The position numbers and the translations under genes are program-made. Under the pieces are notes generated by a model. That model made no database searches. It saw only the letters and a list, made by a program, of their open reading frames with translations, and was not told the DNA's origin. A stretch of DNA of 64,000 bases. Source: Lasiosphaeria ovina (lineage: Eukaryota; Ascomycota; Sordariomycetes; Sordariales; Lasiosphaeriaceae). Within the stretch, counting starts at the first letter, position 1. Each line of letters opens with the position of its first letter. Location of the stretch: NCBI GenBank assembly GCA_033439765.1, contig JAULSN010000008.1:620001-684000 (forward strand), written 5' to 3'. This document shows positions 25,501 to 37,653 of the stretch, piece by piece.

Positions 25501-26223
25501 GCGTCGCTTTGCGACCGGGCTGCCAGGATCGGGCTGATCCAAACTCATTGTCGCGTCGCTCCGCTTTAGCGGGCTGACAGACGTTGAGAAGAATAAATCG
25601 GCGTTACTTCCGAAAAACTTGGTCAGGCCGTGCTTCGATGATCCAGAAACATCCAGGTGCATAGAGTGACGCGACGGCTTCTCGAGATTGCGACGCGATG
25701 CGGGGCTCAGTGTGAGCGCGAACTCGGCGAAGGAGGGGTTTTCCTGGCCACGGGTTTCAGGTCCAGAAACCGATGACCGGATCGGATTTCCTGAGTCGTG
25801 GGAAGGGCCAAAAACCCGTTTCAGAGGGCTTTTGGGCGACACGCGGGTGCGCGACACAGGTCGCCCAGTTGCTGCCTTGGATCGCGCAGGGCGCATTGAA
25901 AGCTTCGCATTGGATTTAAATGGAGTCGCGAGGGCTGCGGGTTGTGGTGTCAAAAACGGGGCCTGTGGTGTGGGTCCCGTTGGGGTGGTTGAAGTTTGGT
26001 GAATGTGGGTGATTCCAAACTGGCCTGAAAATGAGGGCGTCGAATCGTGATAGCCGACGCTGGGCTCTGGGGTTGGAGAGGTGGTTCCGGAAAGCCTGAA
26101 TTTTGAGGGGGATCTCGAAAGTGACCTTCGCAATGATCGGACCGCAGAGCTAACGTCGACGCGGTGGGCATGCGTCGGCGAGGGAAGCGTAAGTGTTCCC
26201 CCGCTCCCATTTGTGTATGACAT
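22598..26223 (-). CDS. wee1: Wee1-type mitosis inhibitor protein kinase
   Basis: Protein of 1189 residues from exons 26223-23419 and 23362-22598 (intron 23418-23363, GTGAGT...GTGACAG with a GCTAAC branch). The first 800 residues are Ser/Pro-rich with many SP/TP sites. The kinase domain (about 800-1160) shows the Gly loop GKGEFSQVYRV, the lysine in AVKKVRLPAHGAKERE, the Wee1-specific catalytic loop HLDIKPANIL instead of HRDLKPxN, DFGMAAQW, and GDREYIGPEIL. Wee1 phosphorylates the Tyr of the Cdk1 glycine loop and delays mitosis. The start ATG gives MSYTNGSGGTLTLPSPTH, the family N-terminus; upstream in-frame sequence lacks an ATG. A 300-residue Ser-rich regulatory region and 4.6 kb of non-coding upstream DNA point to heavy regulation. 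Confidence 0.95.
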
Positions 26224-27349
26224 TTCTGTACTGGAATTGCTCACGAGCTCCCTGGAGTCGAGCAAAACCCGTGCACCTGTACTGCTGCTCGCAGGACAAA
26301 TACACGAGGCGCACACAGCTGTTCTCGTCACCACCCGTCACCTCAATGGCCGGGCATAAGAGCGCGGCCAGGTCCCAGGTCAATCGACGAGTCGGCGGGG
26401 GGGTTAGGCGGTCCAACAGGATATAGACGCTTGTAGTTGTCAGCAGCGCCTTGGACGAGGCGATGGCAGACCAGTCGCGGGCGACGACAGCCGAGGACCG
26501 GGTATGAATCAAAATAGCGCAGCTCTCAGAGCAGTGGCGCGACAAGCGCAAACTCAAACGATTAGAGCGACAGGCAGCGCAGCGCCTTGCGGACGTGGAG
26601 ATGCGCGACAGCGGCCCAATCGTTCCAGTGTCGGAAAGACAGTTCTCGTCCTCCCAGAGGCGAAGCCAGTCGACGCCGAAAGGACGAGAGCGTAAGGCGG
26701 TGGTGCAGCCGGCCTTATTGGGAAGGGTGGTCGGCTCAGGGAGGTATTTCCTTCCCAAGTAACAGGCGGGCGTGGATGCGTGTCAGCAGTGGAAGACAGC
26801 GAACGGGCGCGTGGAGTCGTCAAATGCGGTCTAGATCGGGCATCTTCGAGGTCCTGGGTCCTCAGCTCGAGCAGCTTTCCGAATCGCGCCTTCCTTGCGC
26901 TCCCCTTGAGCCTTCCAGTTTCCTACTTCCGTGCCAGGAAAGTCCAAGCCTCTCCACAGCTCCTGCCTTAGTTGTCCTTCTCCACGCGAATACCGCAATG
27001 TGGTGCGCTGGTATGAAAGTCAAGGTGTCGGAAATAGGTATGGGTATCGGTCCTGCAGCTTGCGACGAGCGGGGGACAGGCGCCTTAGTTGGGCGATAGG
27101 CCCGCAAACGCAGCGAGCGGTGATTGACGCAACAATGAGACACTGCCGATGCTCCAGGCAGGAAGTGGACAAAAAGGTTGGCCGTCGGTCTAATGACAAA
27201 AAGACGGACGGAGAAAAACACGAACAATATCAAAAGAGTCGAGAGGCAACTGCGGGCGATCGCTTGCAGATTGTGGAGGAGGAGGTCACGCGGGAGCAGA
27301 CGCACCAGAAAAGATGGGATGCCGCTGTTGTTTACCTGGCTGGGGGTTC

Positions 27350-27364
27350 AACGCGTTTCGCGTT
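27350..27364. promoter_or_regulatory. MBF/E2F-like inverted repeat upstream of Wee1
   Basis: AACGCG-TTT-CGCGTT is a perfect inverted repeat that contains ACGCGT and TTTCGCGT. It lies about 1.13 kb upstream of the Wee1 start codon. Function as an MBF/E2F site is inferred; the distance makes it less certain than the sites near MCM2 and Mrc1. Confidence 0.4.
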
Positions 27365-29845
27365 GGAGGTTGCGGTGGGTCGCGGTCAGTGGCAAGGGCG
27401 CCCCTGTCGTGCCTGCCTTAGCGTCGTTCGTTTTCCCCACTGGTCGGGTCAGGGTGGGCAGGCAGAGGGGGGCTTTGTGTGGCCCACCCGCCCGCCGCGA
27501 CTGTGCTCCCGTCCCTTCTTCCCGCCCATCTCTTTTCCAGACAAGGGACAAAAAGTCGAGTTTCTTGATCCCATTGGAAACGTGAGCAGCTACGTACCAC
27601 GCCGCACGGCGCCTGCCGAGAGGCACAACACGTGTGCATGTCTACCACGGGCTGAATCCCATCCGAATATTCCATAAGTATTTATTTTATTTACTGCGCT
27701 GGTACCAACTCACTGCTTACGCAGCGACGACATCCAAATAAAATGCACGATGTGTCACAGGGGAGCGAGTGGGTGTGGTGGCAGCTGCCAGATCATCCGT
27801 AGCGTTGGGTCCGCGGTCAATCGTCCGAGCCAATAAAGCGCAGGGGTAGGGGAGGTTCCGCCAGAGGGGTGGATAGTCGATGCAAGATAGATTCACACCG
27901 CTCCGAGTCTCCATCCTCTGGCGGAGTCCTCCTTCTGCCAGACGAAGAAGACCGTTGCAAGCATGCAAAGATAGATGCCTTGGCCCTGCAAGAGACGAGG
28001 GGGATAGCCCTGAAAAGCATGACATAGGGGCACAACGGGTTGAAAAGGCGCAGCATATCAATGACATTTGTGTCCGACCAAACAGTCAAAGAAAAAGGGG
28101 CGGCTTGCAACAATTGGAGCAGGAGGCAAGTCGTGCGACGTTTCCAGAACAAACATGTGAAAGGATGCACGGGGTGTGGCCCGACAGGTGCCAAAAAAGC
28201 TTCTGCAGGTGTGGTCATACAGCATGGAGAGGCTCACACCCATCCGCAGCGCCAGCTTGCTTCGGGTCTCCGGGTCGCTCAAAACGAGACCACCCGCCTC
28301 CCCCTCTCCAAAGAGGAAAGGAGCAAAGGACAGAAGACCCTGGATCGGCATCATTGACTCACTGTCCGACAAACATGTCTGACCGAGGACAAGACTTTTT
28401 GCCCCAGACACGCCACCTGTCAAAAAACGCACGGTCTTGTTCTTGTTTCTGCCGTCCTCTCGTTGGTACCTAACCAGCTACGTAGGCAGGCACTTACAAC
28501 AGGCGATGAGTGCTCGTAAATGTTTTTGTTTACTTTTATCAAAACAAACAACAAATAAAGCAGCATGAATGACGAATCTCGGTTGGTTGATACTTAGATG
28601 CCTAAATAGGTATCTCTTTTCCTACGCAGTAAATGCCTCCTTCGTTCCCGAGCATCCAATATCCGACATCCAACAAGAGCACACCGGGGGGGAGGGAAAT
28701 AATATTGCACCTTTCATGCTGATGCTGCTGCCGCTGCGGTGCGCTCTCCGGGTCCCCACAATTTTTCCTCTGGCTTCTCTTTTTCTTCTCCCTCCTCCGT
28801 CCCTGTCGTCTTTTTCCACCTCTAGCAAGGGAAGACGAATGGCAAAACTCCACCCGCCGAGAGGCCAAGCTCAATAGCCAGATCCGATCTGCCGCGCACC
28901 AGCACCAGCACCTCCATCCGGTCCGTGTGGTGTTTGCATCTCCATCCAACTCCATTCAATCCTCCCCCTCTTGACCTGGGGCAGGAGGGAAAAAGAAAAG
29001 AAAAGGCCCCTCCTCCTCCTCCTCCTCCTCCGCCTCTTCTTTTGGCGGCTCCAAAAACCGCCCGCTCATCCGCCCGCCCCCTCTTTTTCTCCAGTGAGTT
29101 GCACATCGTACAAGGACAAGCTTGATGAAGCCAGAACGGGGAAACAAGACAAGACAGGACGGGTTCCCCTTTTCGACACACAAACACGGGCTCAACGAGG
29201 CTCGCGTGCACGCCGGCGTGCCCATTTTCCCGTCCCCAACCCCAAAAATAAACCGCCCTACTAACTCCCGTCCGGACGTTGCGGACGTTGCGGGCAACAA
29301 TACGTACCCAGATTTTAACAGTCCCGTCCTCTCATTTCCCCACAAAATGTTTAGATCCAGTGTGGGTTTCCTTCCTTGTCCGTCGAGAACCTCTCCGTGC
29401 GTAGGTTACTAGTAGCCCAGTGTGCTCCGCAGCGAGCGCCACATGATCCGAATCCAGCCATTTTCAGGATACCTAGGCAGGAAGAGAGATATCCGGCGCA
29501 GCACACATCGCATCGCACCGTGACACTCCCGTGCTTACCTACTCCGTAGACAAGACCACAGCTCACTCAAGCTTGAAGAGAAGAGCAGTTTCGACGTACC
29601 TTGATAAGAGAGAAACATACATACAAATGCGCATTAAGGATCTGTGCTCAGAGAGACAGCAGTGCTTGCAGCAGCGTGAGCGGCGGCGGCGGTGCAGTCA
29701 CTGCAGTGAGCGCATGCCCGTAACTGCCGCTTCCATTGGCCCTCGCTTTCTTTACTCCCCCTTTATTTATTTTTTGCTTTTCTTATTTCTTGCTTCTCCT
29801 TTTCCCGTGCATTCTGTCGGTGCCAGGCTCGCTCATCACGCGTCC

Positions 29846-29888
29846 AGGACTCCAGACTCCAGACTCCAGACTCCAGACTCCAGACTCC
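29846..29888 (+). repeat. CCAGACT tandem repeat
   Basis: Five to six head-to-tail 7-bp units (TCCAGAC phase) in non-coding DNA upstream of Wee1. Confidence 0.85.
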
Positions 29889-30189
29889 TGTGGCAGTCGT
29901 CTCCTGCCTGCCTTCCTTCCCCCGCCACCCACTCCTGTCCGGAGTCCCGTCCGTGCATTTATTGGCATATGACCCAAGAAAGGAAAAAAAGCAAACCTTC
30001 TCGAAGGAACGCAGGGGCAGGGGGGAAGGAACCTCCGGGGTTGGGATTCCTCTCCATTGTGCCCCTCCTGTTCCTGACGTTGCAGTTCGCTTCTTTTTCT
30101 TGTCTGCTATTTTTTTTTTTTAACAATACGACGCTGAAAAGGGAAACGGCGAGGGAAATATGGGGAGTCGGGAAAGTGTCCGTGTCCCC

Positions 30190-30770
30190 CTGGCCTAGCT
30201 TGAGCCACCTCACTTATTATTACAATACAATCCCGAAATATTTATCAGCGAGGGACTTTCCAAGATCCGAATGGCCTCGATACCTTACGGCTCGCCCCAA
30301 AGGTTTTTTACCGAGGAATATAATAGCTATTAGAATCCCTATTTTAGAACCCCAGGGGCCTATTTTTTCTTATTAAAGGCTTTTCCTAGCCGGCGTATTT
30401 GCTAGGCTGTAGCATATTCTTCCCAAGTACCACTTCAATAAACATTTAGGGTTGACTGCTGATGGGAAATTCAGACATCGTCCATCGGGTGTAACTTTGC
30501 GAGGACTTGCGAGAAGAGTCCGAAAATGAAATGCTTTTGGGAGGAAACCATTAAAATTGATGGTGCTGCGAGGATTTGTTAAAAAAGGTTGTCCCAATGG
30601 TACCAAAACTTTGGTGAAAAAGTACATACCAGGAAGGAGCACTGAACTGTCCCCGATTTCATGGGAAGGAACAGGTAGGTAGTTAAGGTTTCGATGCTCG
30701 CCAAAGACACGGTCAGATTTGGTGAGGATTACAAGAAATGGGTATCAAATATGACTACACTGTATCTAGA
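30190..30770. other. AT-rich, TA-rich segment, possible repeat relic
   Basis: Base composition drops sharply compared with flanking DNA, with many TA steps (for example ATATAATAGCTATTAG at about 30318). This could be a decayed, RIP-mutated transposon fragment or simply the Med1 3' flank. I see no terminal repeats and no recognisable transposase or reverse transcriptase motif. Confidence 0.3.
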
Positions 30771-30809
30771 CGACACCGACACTTGCGGTCGTCGCTAGCG
30801 CAGATCCTA

Positions 30810-32818
30810 CTACTGCTTTCCATATCCGACAGCCCATCTTGTCCGGATATGGTTGCACCACTTGCCAATGTCCTCAATGGTCTCAAGACATGCTCCAATA
30901 TCCTCTACCCGCCTTTGTTTCCCGTTTGGCGCAAATGCATTGCTCTCGTCCAACACATTCTGGGCTTCGACGTGGACGTGGCCGTTCTCCTGGATCTCGA
31001 GCAAGATGTTAGCTGTCCAAGACCGAAAGGGAAACACGACCTGCAGTCGTGGAACCGGGTGGACTGTCAAAGTGACGTCCACCTTTACCGGCCCGTCGTC
31101 GCTTGGAACTTCTTCAACCGCTCCCTCTCCCTCCATGAACACTGAAAATTGGTTCTGACTTGTCGATGTTCCCGTAGTAGAAACCATCGAGGGGTGGCTC
31201 GCGGGAGGATCCGGAGGATCAGGCGTTTCCTTGAAGCTGTTTTCGAGTAGTGTGGCGAGGAAGGCATACTGCCGCAGGTAAGGAAGCATGTTCACGAGAT
31301 GCTGCGGGTGAGAGAACGAAAGCTCAGTCAGAGTCTTTCCGTATATCGGCTTGTAGACGTATAGAGTGTTTGCATGAGTATTTAGTGACCATTGCGGAAC
31401 TGGCCCTGGCGGCGTGAAAGGGATCTTCTTGGTGCAGGTAATGGTCCGCGGTTCGCTTGGGTCATGATGGGCCCCAGGCGGAATTGGGAATAAGAGGCTA
31501 TCGAAACTCTTGAGCTGCTCATTGCTCGCAGGCAACCCGCATCCTGATTGGCCAATTTGGCCCCAGAGACTCAGGGAGACATGAATAGGGGGGTCGAAAG
31601 TTGCATGGAATACCACCTCGGGAAGGCGCGGCCCGAGAAGAACGTCGGCTCCTGCACCGGGCTTAGTTGGATCGGGGGCCGGAATCAGCGTGCTCTCGGG
31701 CTCAAGCCAGTCGAGAATTGGGCCGGTGTGAAGTCCGTCATGAAGAGATATTTTCTCCACGTCTGGACCGATCCACTTGTCTGAAACTCGGACAGGGCGG
31801 CCGCCGAGCTCCCCGAGAGGAGCGCACCCAATGAGAAGAGTCCATATCTTCTCGTTTTTGTCCCTCCAGGAAGACATAATCGGGCTCGTTGACGGCACGA
31901 GCCGTCTTTCCTTCCAGTAGGCAATTGTTAATCCCACTTGGTCTCTTGCATTCATTGCCGGGAGTCCGCTCTTGGTGCAAAGCACGATATTTTGAAGGTA
32001 CTCTTCACTCTTTCCGACGAGAGTACTGTCTTCCCTGGCCTTTTGGGTTTCCCATTTGTTCAGACGACTCAGGCTCTCGTGGATGCCGGCGACCGCCTCG
32101 TACAAGTTAAGTCCGGGGTTGATGCTCAGCCTGTCCAGGGCAGCTAGGCGGCCGAAATTAGCGGCGAAGCTATCTAGCTGCTTGGTCAAAGGGCTCTGAT
32201 TCGGTGCAAGCATGAGGTCCTTCATGAGGATCCGGCCAGCCTCGTCGGCATGCTTGTTGACGACGTCGGCTGATTCTGGGAAAGATAATGAAACGGATTG
32301 GACGATGTCCTTTGAAAAGACGACGAGCAGTTCGAGAGCCGAGCCAGCGACAATAAGCGTCTTTTTAGGCTCTGGTCCCATCCCGTTCTCCCACAAGCAC
32401 TCCAAGCCCAGTCTCGTGGCTAGCCGTTCAAGGCCGGCCTCGCTGACAAGGCCTTTGCTGCGCTACATGTGGCAATTAGCGACCAGTTCCCATGACACCC
32501 AAGAGCGGAGAGAGACTTACGCCGAGAATTGCAATGACGGAATCCAGTTTTTTCAGAAACTCGTCACCTGTACTCCCAGCCATTGAGCCGAGTCCGCCCA
32601 AGCCTTGCAGGTTCAAGTCCATCGACGTGTTTACCTGCAAAGCACCAAACGCGGCAGCGGCAGAAGGGCTGTCGAAGTTTATGGCTGGATTGGACGGATG
32701 CCCCAGGGTCGCAGGCGATTTCTTAACTTGCTGCGGAGAGGACCGAGGGCCATGGGGAGAGAAGACGGCATGGGCTGCCGAAAAGGGCGTAGAGACAGGC
32801 GGAGTGGCCGCCGCACCG

Positions 32819-32872
<54 letters not shown>

Positions 32873-32940
32873 GACTGCGAAGGCGTTTTGCCTTGCTGCG
32901 AGAGCGCATGCTTCATGGCCGTTGGTGTGGGCGTCGCCAT
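30810..32940 (-). CDS. med1: Mediator complex subunit 1 (fungal Med1)
   Basis: Protein of 690 residues from exons 32940-32521 and 32462-30810 (intron 32520-32463, GTAAGT...ATGTAG). The N-terminus starts MATPTPTAMKHALSQ and carries a run of 17 Gln. The conserved fungal Med1 pattern follows: FSAAHAVFSPHGPRSSPQQV, INFDSPSAAAAFGAL, GDEFLKKLDSVIAILG and SKGLVSEAGLERLATRLGLE, then the Med1 domain (LIVAGSALELLVVFSKDIVQ, LQNIVLCTKSGLPAMNARDQVGL). Med1 is a Mediator middle-module subunit acting in RNA polymerase II transcription. The gene is divergent from the polyQ gene at 34356. The frame is open 5 codons upstream but without an ATG. Confidence 0.92.
32821..32871 (-). repeat. Pure (CAG)17 tract in Med1
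   Basis: Seventeen uninterrupted CTG triplets on the plus strand, CAG on the coding strand, encode Gln17 near the Med1 N-terminus. Unlike the tract at 34512 there are no CAA interruptions, so it should be length-unstable. Confidence 0.95.
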
Positions 32941-34355
32941 GGCTGCCACCTCCAAGCCCCGGAAATTCGAGGCGAAATTCTTTCTTCAAAGCGATGATGT
33001 CGGCCCGCTCTCAGACACGCCCTCGACCGGCGTCGAGCCCGATCCCTCGAGCCAGATAAAGAATGAATGAGGAAGTGCAGGTTTGTTATTGGGAGGCTGC
33101 CAAGCACTTGCGGGTTTCGGGATTATATGTGCCGCGCTCCCTGTCAATTAGACCGGTGTCGTGTTGGCAGGGAATTCCCTTCTTTTTTTGGAGTTCAGTT
33201 GTCATTCATTACCCGTAACAGCCAACCTGAGGTGGTACCAACCTTACCTGACTGGAGATGAGATCGAGGGGAGCTTTGACCACCCCCCACACTCCACCCG
33301 TCTTTGACTTCAAATTTTTGTGGGACGGAAGCCTGGGCAGATGCACTGTACATACGAAGTGCGTACCTATACTGTACCGACTGCAAAGTGATACCGCGCA
33401 AGCCAGTAAAGAAATATAAAAACAATGTATACAATCAACAGTCCGTGGAATGGATGGCAGCTTGGTGGACGTGCCTTGCTTTTCGGTTATACGAGTCCTC
33501 TTCTTAATCTGGACACATTCCTTCGACGTACGGATACCAACGGAGCCTTCTTCATTCATCCAAACATTGGACCTCTGGCTTTGTCGTTGAAGGAAGAAAC
33601 TCTCTAGGGGTGCTTTAGAGATGCTTCCAGCACTTCTCTATCCCTACTCGACGACGACCTCGTTCCAATCTTGGGTTCTTTCAAGATCGACTCCGAGGCT
33701 TTCCTCCATAATCCATATCAGCAATTGCAACGTATTCAAGCAGATCTGGGTATTTCTAAATTAATAGAGAATTCACGATGGTCTGGCTCATATAAGTCAC
33801 ATACGTAGCCAAAAGTGAGAGCAAGACTGGCCTGCCGTGAAGACACTGTGTAGAGTGACTCTTTGCTGGTGCAAGCGCGCGGCACACGCCTTGAAGCTTA
33901 ACTGTTGCGAAGGAAGGGACTGCGCTGTGCTGTGGTGCCGATGGAACCCAAGCGCCAATAATAACCTAAACCCACTCCCGTCCTCACACCGCCGAGTCTG
34001 ACAAGACAAGCAGAGAAACCGCAACCAAAACACGCCAGGAACTTCCCCGAGCCAAAAAAACAAAGTTCCAAGTTACTACTACAAGCGCGTCAACACGCAG
34101 TAGCGTTTGAAGGCAGCAAACCACACCGACTCACAAGATCCAACCCAACCTAAAGTCAATTTGTCACACTGCAGACATCACGGTGCAATAGCGGACATCG
34201 ACACCGTCGCGCAACCCCTGCCCCTGCCCCCAAGTGCAAGTGCTGCTGCAGTCTGCACGTTTGCGCTCCGCTGCGCTTGCGAACCGTCGCAATTTTTGTA
34301 CGAGGAAAACGTGGAGCTCTGGTGCTTCGTGTTTGCCTAAGGTACCCTTTGCACA
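32941..34355. other. Divergent promoter region Med1 / polyQ gene
   Basis: About 1.4 kb between divergent start codons. No coding sequence is supported; no clear regulatory motif was recognised. Confidence 0.5.
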
Positions 34356-34547
34356 ATGAACTTTCCAGCTCCGCCATCCTTTCACGACCCGCTGCTCTAC
34401 CCACCGACTCCCATCTCAACATCGCCATCGACGCCCCTGTCTTTGGGCCCAACGGGCATCCCGCGTCTCCAGCAGCCCCCGCCGCCTCGCGAACAACAGC
34501 AGCAACACCACCAGCAGCAGCAGCAGCAGCAACAACAACAACAACAA

Positions 34548-34606
<59 letters not shown>

Positions 34607-34607
34607 A

Positions 34608-34672
<65 letters not shown>

Positions 34673-34685
34673 GCAACAGCAGCAA

Positions 34686-34720
<35 letters not shown>

Positions 34721-35890
34721 GTTCCAGATACAGCAGCAGCTCCATCTCCAGCAGCAGCTCCACCAGCAACAACAACTCCAAGCACAACCCCAACAGCAAC
34801 AGCAGCAACAGCAACAGCAGCAGCAGCAGCAGCAGCTGATCGTCATGAACGGTATCAACGGCGGCAACATGCCCGCCGCCATGGTTGGCCTTCCGACGCC
34901 TGCTGGTCACCAAGCCGAGCTGAATTATATATACGGCATGGTCGAGGAGCTGAGCCGTCAGCTTGCCCAAAACCAGCGAGCCTTGGAAGATGTCGTAGTC
35001 GGCGTCGGTCGCGTGCGCGGTCGCGCGAGGGCACAGTCGCTCGGAAACGAGGAGCTGATTAATGCCTCAACCGACGAGATCAAATGTACGACAGCTACAT
35101 TCTCCTTGTTACCATAAGTGAAAACTACGATACTAACGCGTACTCTACAGCCCAGGAGCCCAACCTGGACCTCCTCGTTTCCGCCCTCACCGAAGCGCTC
35201 GAGAAGGTCAGGTTCAGCCGCGATGCCAACGCGGCCCTGCTCTCGCAGTATGCGACGGTAGTATCAACGATGCTTAAGCAGTTCCACGACTACAAGGCGC
35301 GGTACGTGGCCGACGTGGCAGCCTGGCACCGCAGCTATCGCGCGCAGCTGGCCGAGGCGCGCGCTGAGAACAGCCGGCTACGCGAGCAGATATGGGAAAT
35401 GCAGGCCCACGCCGGTGCCGCCAACGAGACAGTGCGCCGCTTTCGTGCCAAGTACGATGAGGATGCCAGCCGCTGGGAACGCCGTGTCGATGCCCGCGCG
35501 GCTCGGCAAGAGCTGCGGTTCTGGAAACGCATGGCCATGCCCCATCTGCCCGACGACGACCCGTACTGGAGTGACGACGACGACCTCATCGACCCAGCTG
35601 AGAAGGTCCGGCTCGAGGATATTAAGAGGACCATGGCCGAGCAACAGCTGGCTGCCGCCGCCGCCGCCGCCCAAGAGCTGGCCGAACTTGGTATCGACCA
35701 CGAAGGCCCGGGAGACCTACAGCAACAGCATCCCCCGCCGCCAGTTCAGCCCGCGCCACCTGTTCCACAGGGCTTTGCTGCCGGTGGCGTGCCCATGCAG
35801 CGAGACGACGGAGGGGTCATGACGGCGCCTGTTCCGCCGCCGCGACCATCTAGTGCCGCTAGCAGCACTGGGTCGACAGGGGGGCAGTGA
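34356..35890 (+). CDS. Polyglutamine, coiled-coil fungal protein of unknown function
   Basis: Protein of 489 residues from exons 34356-35085 and 35151-35890; the intron 35086-35150 has GTACGA...TCTACAG ends with a perfect TACTAAC branch site. I do not recognise the family. The N-terminus is MNFPAPPSFHDPLLYPPTP, followed by a Gln-rich region (residues 46-160) with about 70 consecutive Gln (53-122). Then come AELNYIYGMVEELSRQL and a basic VGRVRGRARAQS stretch. The second half is charged and helical, likely coiled coil (DANAALLSQYATVVSTMLKQ, YRAQLAEARAENSRLREQ), with an aromatic/acidic RFWKRMAMPHLPDDDPYWS segment and a Pro-rich tail. The ordered C-terminal half argues that this is a real gene. 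Possible scaffold or RNP-condensate protein, but that is only inference from polyQ plus coiled coil. Confidence 0.8.
34512..34721 (+). repeat. CAA/CAG hexanucleotide repeat coding for about 70 Gln
   Basis: Mixed CAA and CAG triplets, largely as CAACAG hexamers (about 34549-34661) then CAGCAACAG units, encode an uninterrupted Gln run from residue 53 to 122. The same DNA gives polyLeu or polyCys frames on the other strand, which are artefacts. Confidence 0.95.
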
Positions 35891-37653
35891 ATCAAGGCCT
35901 CCCCTAATGATAGGGCCAGATGGCCCGTGTTAAAATAACAAGTGACCTTGACTGTAGACTTATGCGTCTAGACGCATCCTTGTATGCCTTGATGTATGCA
36001 TCCTAGCACGTCAAAACTCGGCGCCTACAGTCTGCTGTACCTGGCTCTTCCGACGCGGAAGGATATCAATCTTGTGTGCAGCTTGGCCAAGCCGCGGACG
36101 GTTGACCGTCAGCGGCGCAAAGGCGCACTTGAGCTGCCAAGAACTCCAGCTCAGATCCGCAAGAGAGCACGGGGTGGTGTCGCAAAGGACAGCGTGTGGC
36201 CCCCCTTTCGTTGGATGGCCTGGTCGTGCTTTCCCGACGGGAGCGCGTCAAGAAGCGCCACTCTCGAGACACAGCTCAGAGACAAACATCATGGCGATGG
36301 CGGACGGCAGATGGCATACGGCGGCTACTATGCCCCATTGGGATGTGCGGCTTGGCCGTCGATTTGAAGGATACGGACGGACTTATACCCTGGGACTGTC
36401 CAATGTAATAATTGAGAGGGAGGATAGCGGCCAAAACGTACATACTATTTATAGGACGCCCCGAAGAATGTGGACTTGTACACTACCTTGCATAAAGAGA
36501 ATAGGAAAATGTTGTCTCGATCCTCCTGCTTCGTCATAATAGTGACCAGATCTTTGAGGCTGTCAAGTGTGCTTCGGAGTCTTGGGCTCAAATAATTCGA
36601 TACCAGCAAAGTGATACTACCCGACAGAATCACACACTGAAAGCTTTATAGCCGCATTGCAATCCATACGGAGATATAGGTAATAGTCACGCTAGACGTT
36701 TAAAACAACATGTCGAGAACATACCGAGGATTGTATGTGAAATACCATTCAATCACCGAGGCAAACAAACACTGAGCCACCCAAGGTCTAGTGTGAGGCA
36801 TCCAATAAAGGGGGCAGATGTTCTGGATTTTTATTTATTAGCACTAGCTTGAACTCGAAGTATTTGCATATCTCTTAGCAGAATCACTTTCGACAAGAAA
36901 AATGAAGATCAACGTGCTACATATTGTGGCTTTTCAGGCACATGCTTGCTTATGCATATAAGCCATTTCGCTTTCATGGCAAATCCAACCTGTGAGGTTA
37001 CTCCTAGAGTCGACGAATAAATATGAGAATACATACAATAAGAGATCTCTACAATAAATACACTGCTCTCTTTTCCATATCACGTTGAATTTGCTTCCCT
37101 CCTATTCACAGTCGCCATAATTAACCTCAAGGGACCACACACATTAAACACCATTTTCTCCAGCTAGCATAACTAACATCACACATACTACCTACTATAT
37201 AACCATTTATTGTTTGTTCTAAGGTGGCAAGTAGCTGAACAGCTCACTACCTTAATCAGAGCCGACCGGCCCTTGACTTATCAAACAAATACCCTAGAAT
37301 GTATTACAGAAAGAAAAAAAACCCCACAAGTCCCAACAACCCACCGCCCTCGAAAAACAGGTCGGCGGGCCGGGTAGGTTAGATAGGCTGAGTACCTATC
37401 CCGTAAAATAGCACCAAACCAGAAAGTTGGAGTGGTAAAAATGTACACTTCGTTCCACCAAGACACCCCGATAATATCCATTTATCCCGGTAAAGAGCGA
37501 GCCGCAAAGGGGCATTGATTACCATACTTACCTATCCCACAACCCATACATAGCAAGAAGCCAGCTCCCATTTTTAATCCCCCAAAAGTGTAACAAAAGA
37601 CCCAGTATCACAGGAAAATAAGAGAATCCACGCCAGAAAGAAAGGACTTGCCG
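35891..37653. other. AT-rich convergent region between polyQ gene and Mlo2
   Basis: About 1.76 kb holding two convergent 3' ends. From roughly 36640 to 37560 the sequence is distinctly AT-rich compared with the rest of the window. No open frame with known motifs and no terminal repeats were seen, so an old RIP-mutated repeat is possible but unproven. Confidence 0.45.

Larger units (their letters stand above)
26224..30190. other. Long gene-poor region upstream of Wee1
   Basis: About 4 kb without a supportable gene, presumably the Wee1 promoter and long 5' leader. It contains an MBF/E2F-like inverted repeat at 27350-27364, a CTC trinucleotide run near 29010-29035 and a CCAGACT tandem repeat at 29846-29888. 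Overlapping frames of 100-280 codons lack ATG starts or known motifs. Confidence 0.5.

Noticed and set aside
26931..27677. 248-codon frame in the Wee1 upstream region
   Set aside because: No ATG start consistent with a gene, no domain and overlapping frames of similar length in the other phases.
29531..30376. 281-codon frame upstream of Wee1
   Set aside because: Its translation is low-complexity, includes the CCAGACT tandem repeat and a T-run, and shows no known domain.
34397..34970. PolyCys and polyLeu frames opposite the polyQ tract
   Set aside because: These are the other reading frames of the CAA/CAG repeat; the Gln frame alone continues into ordered protein across a good intron.
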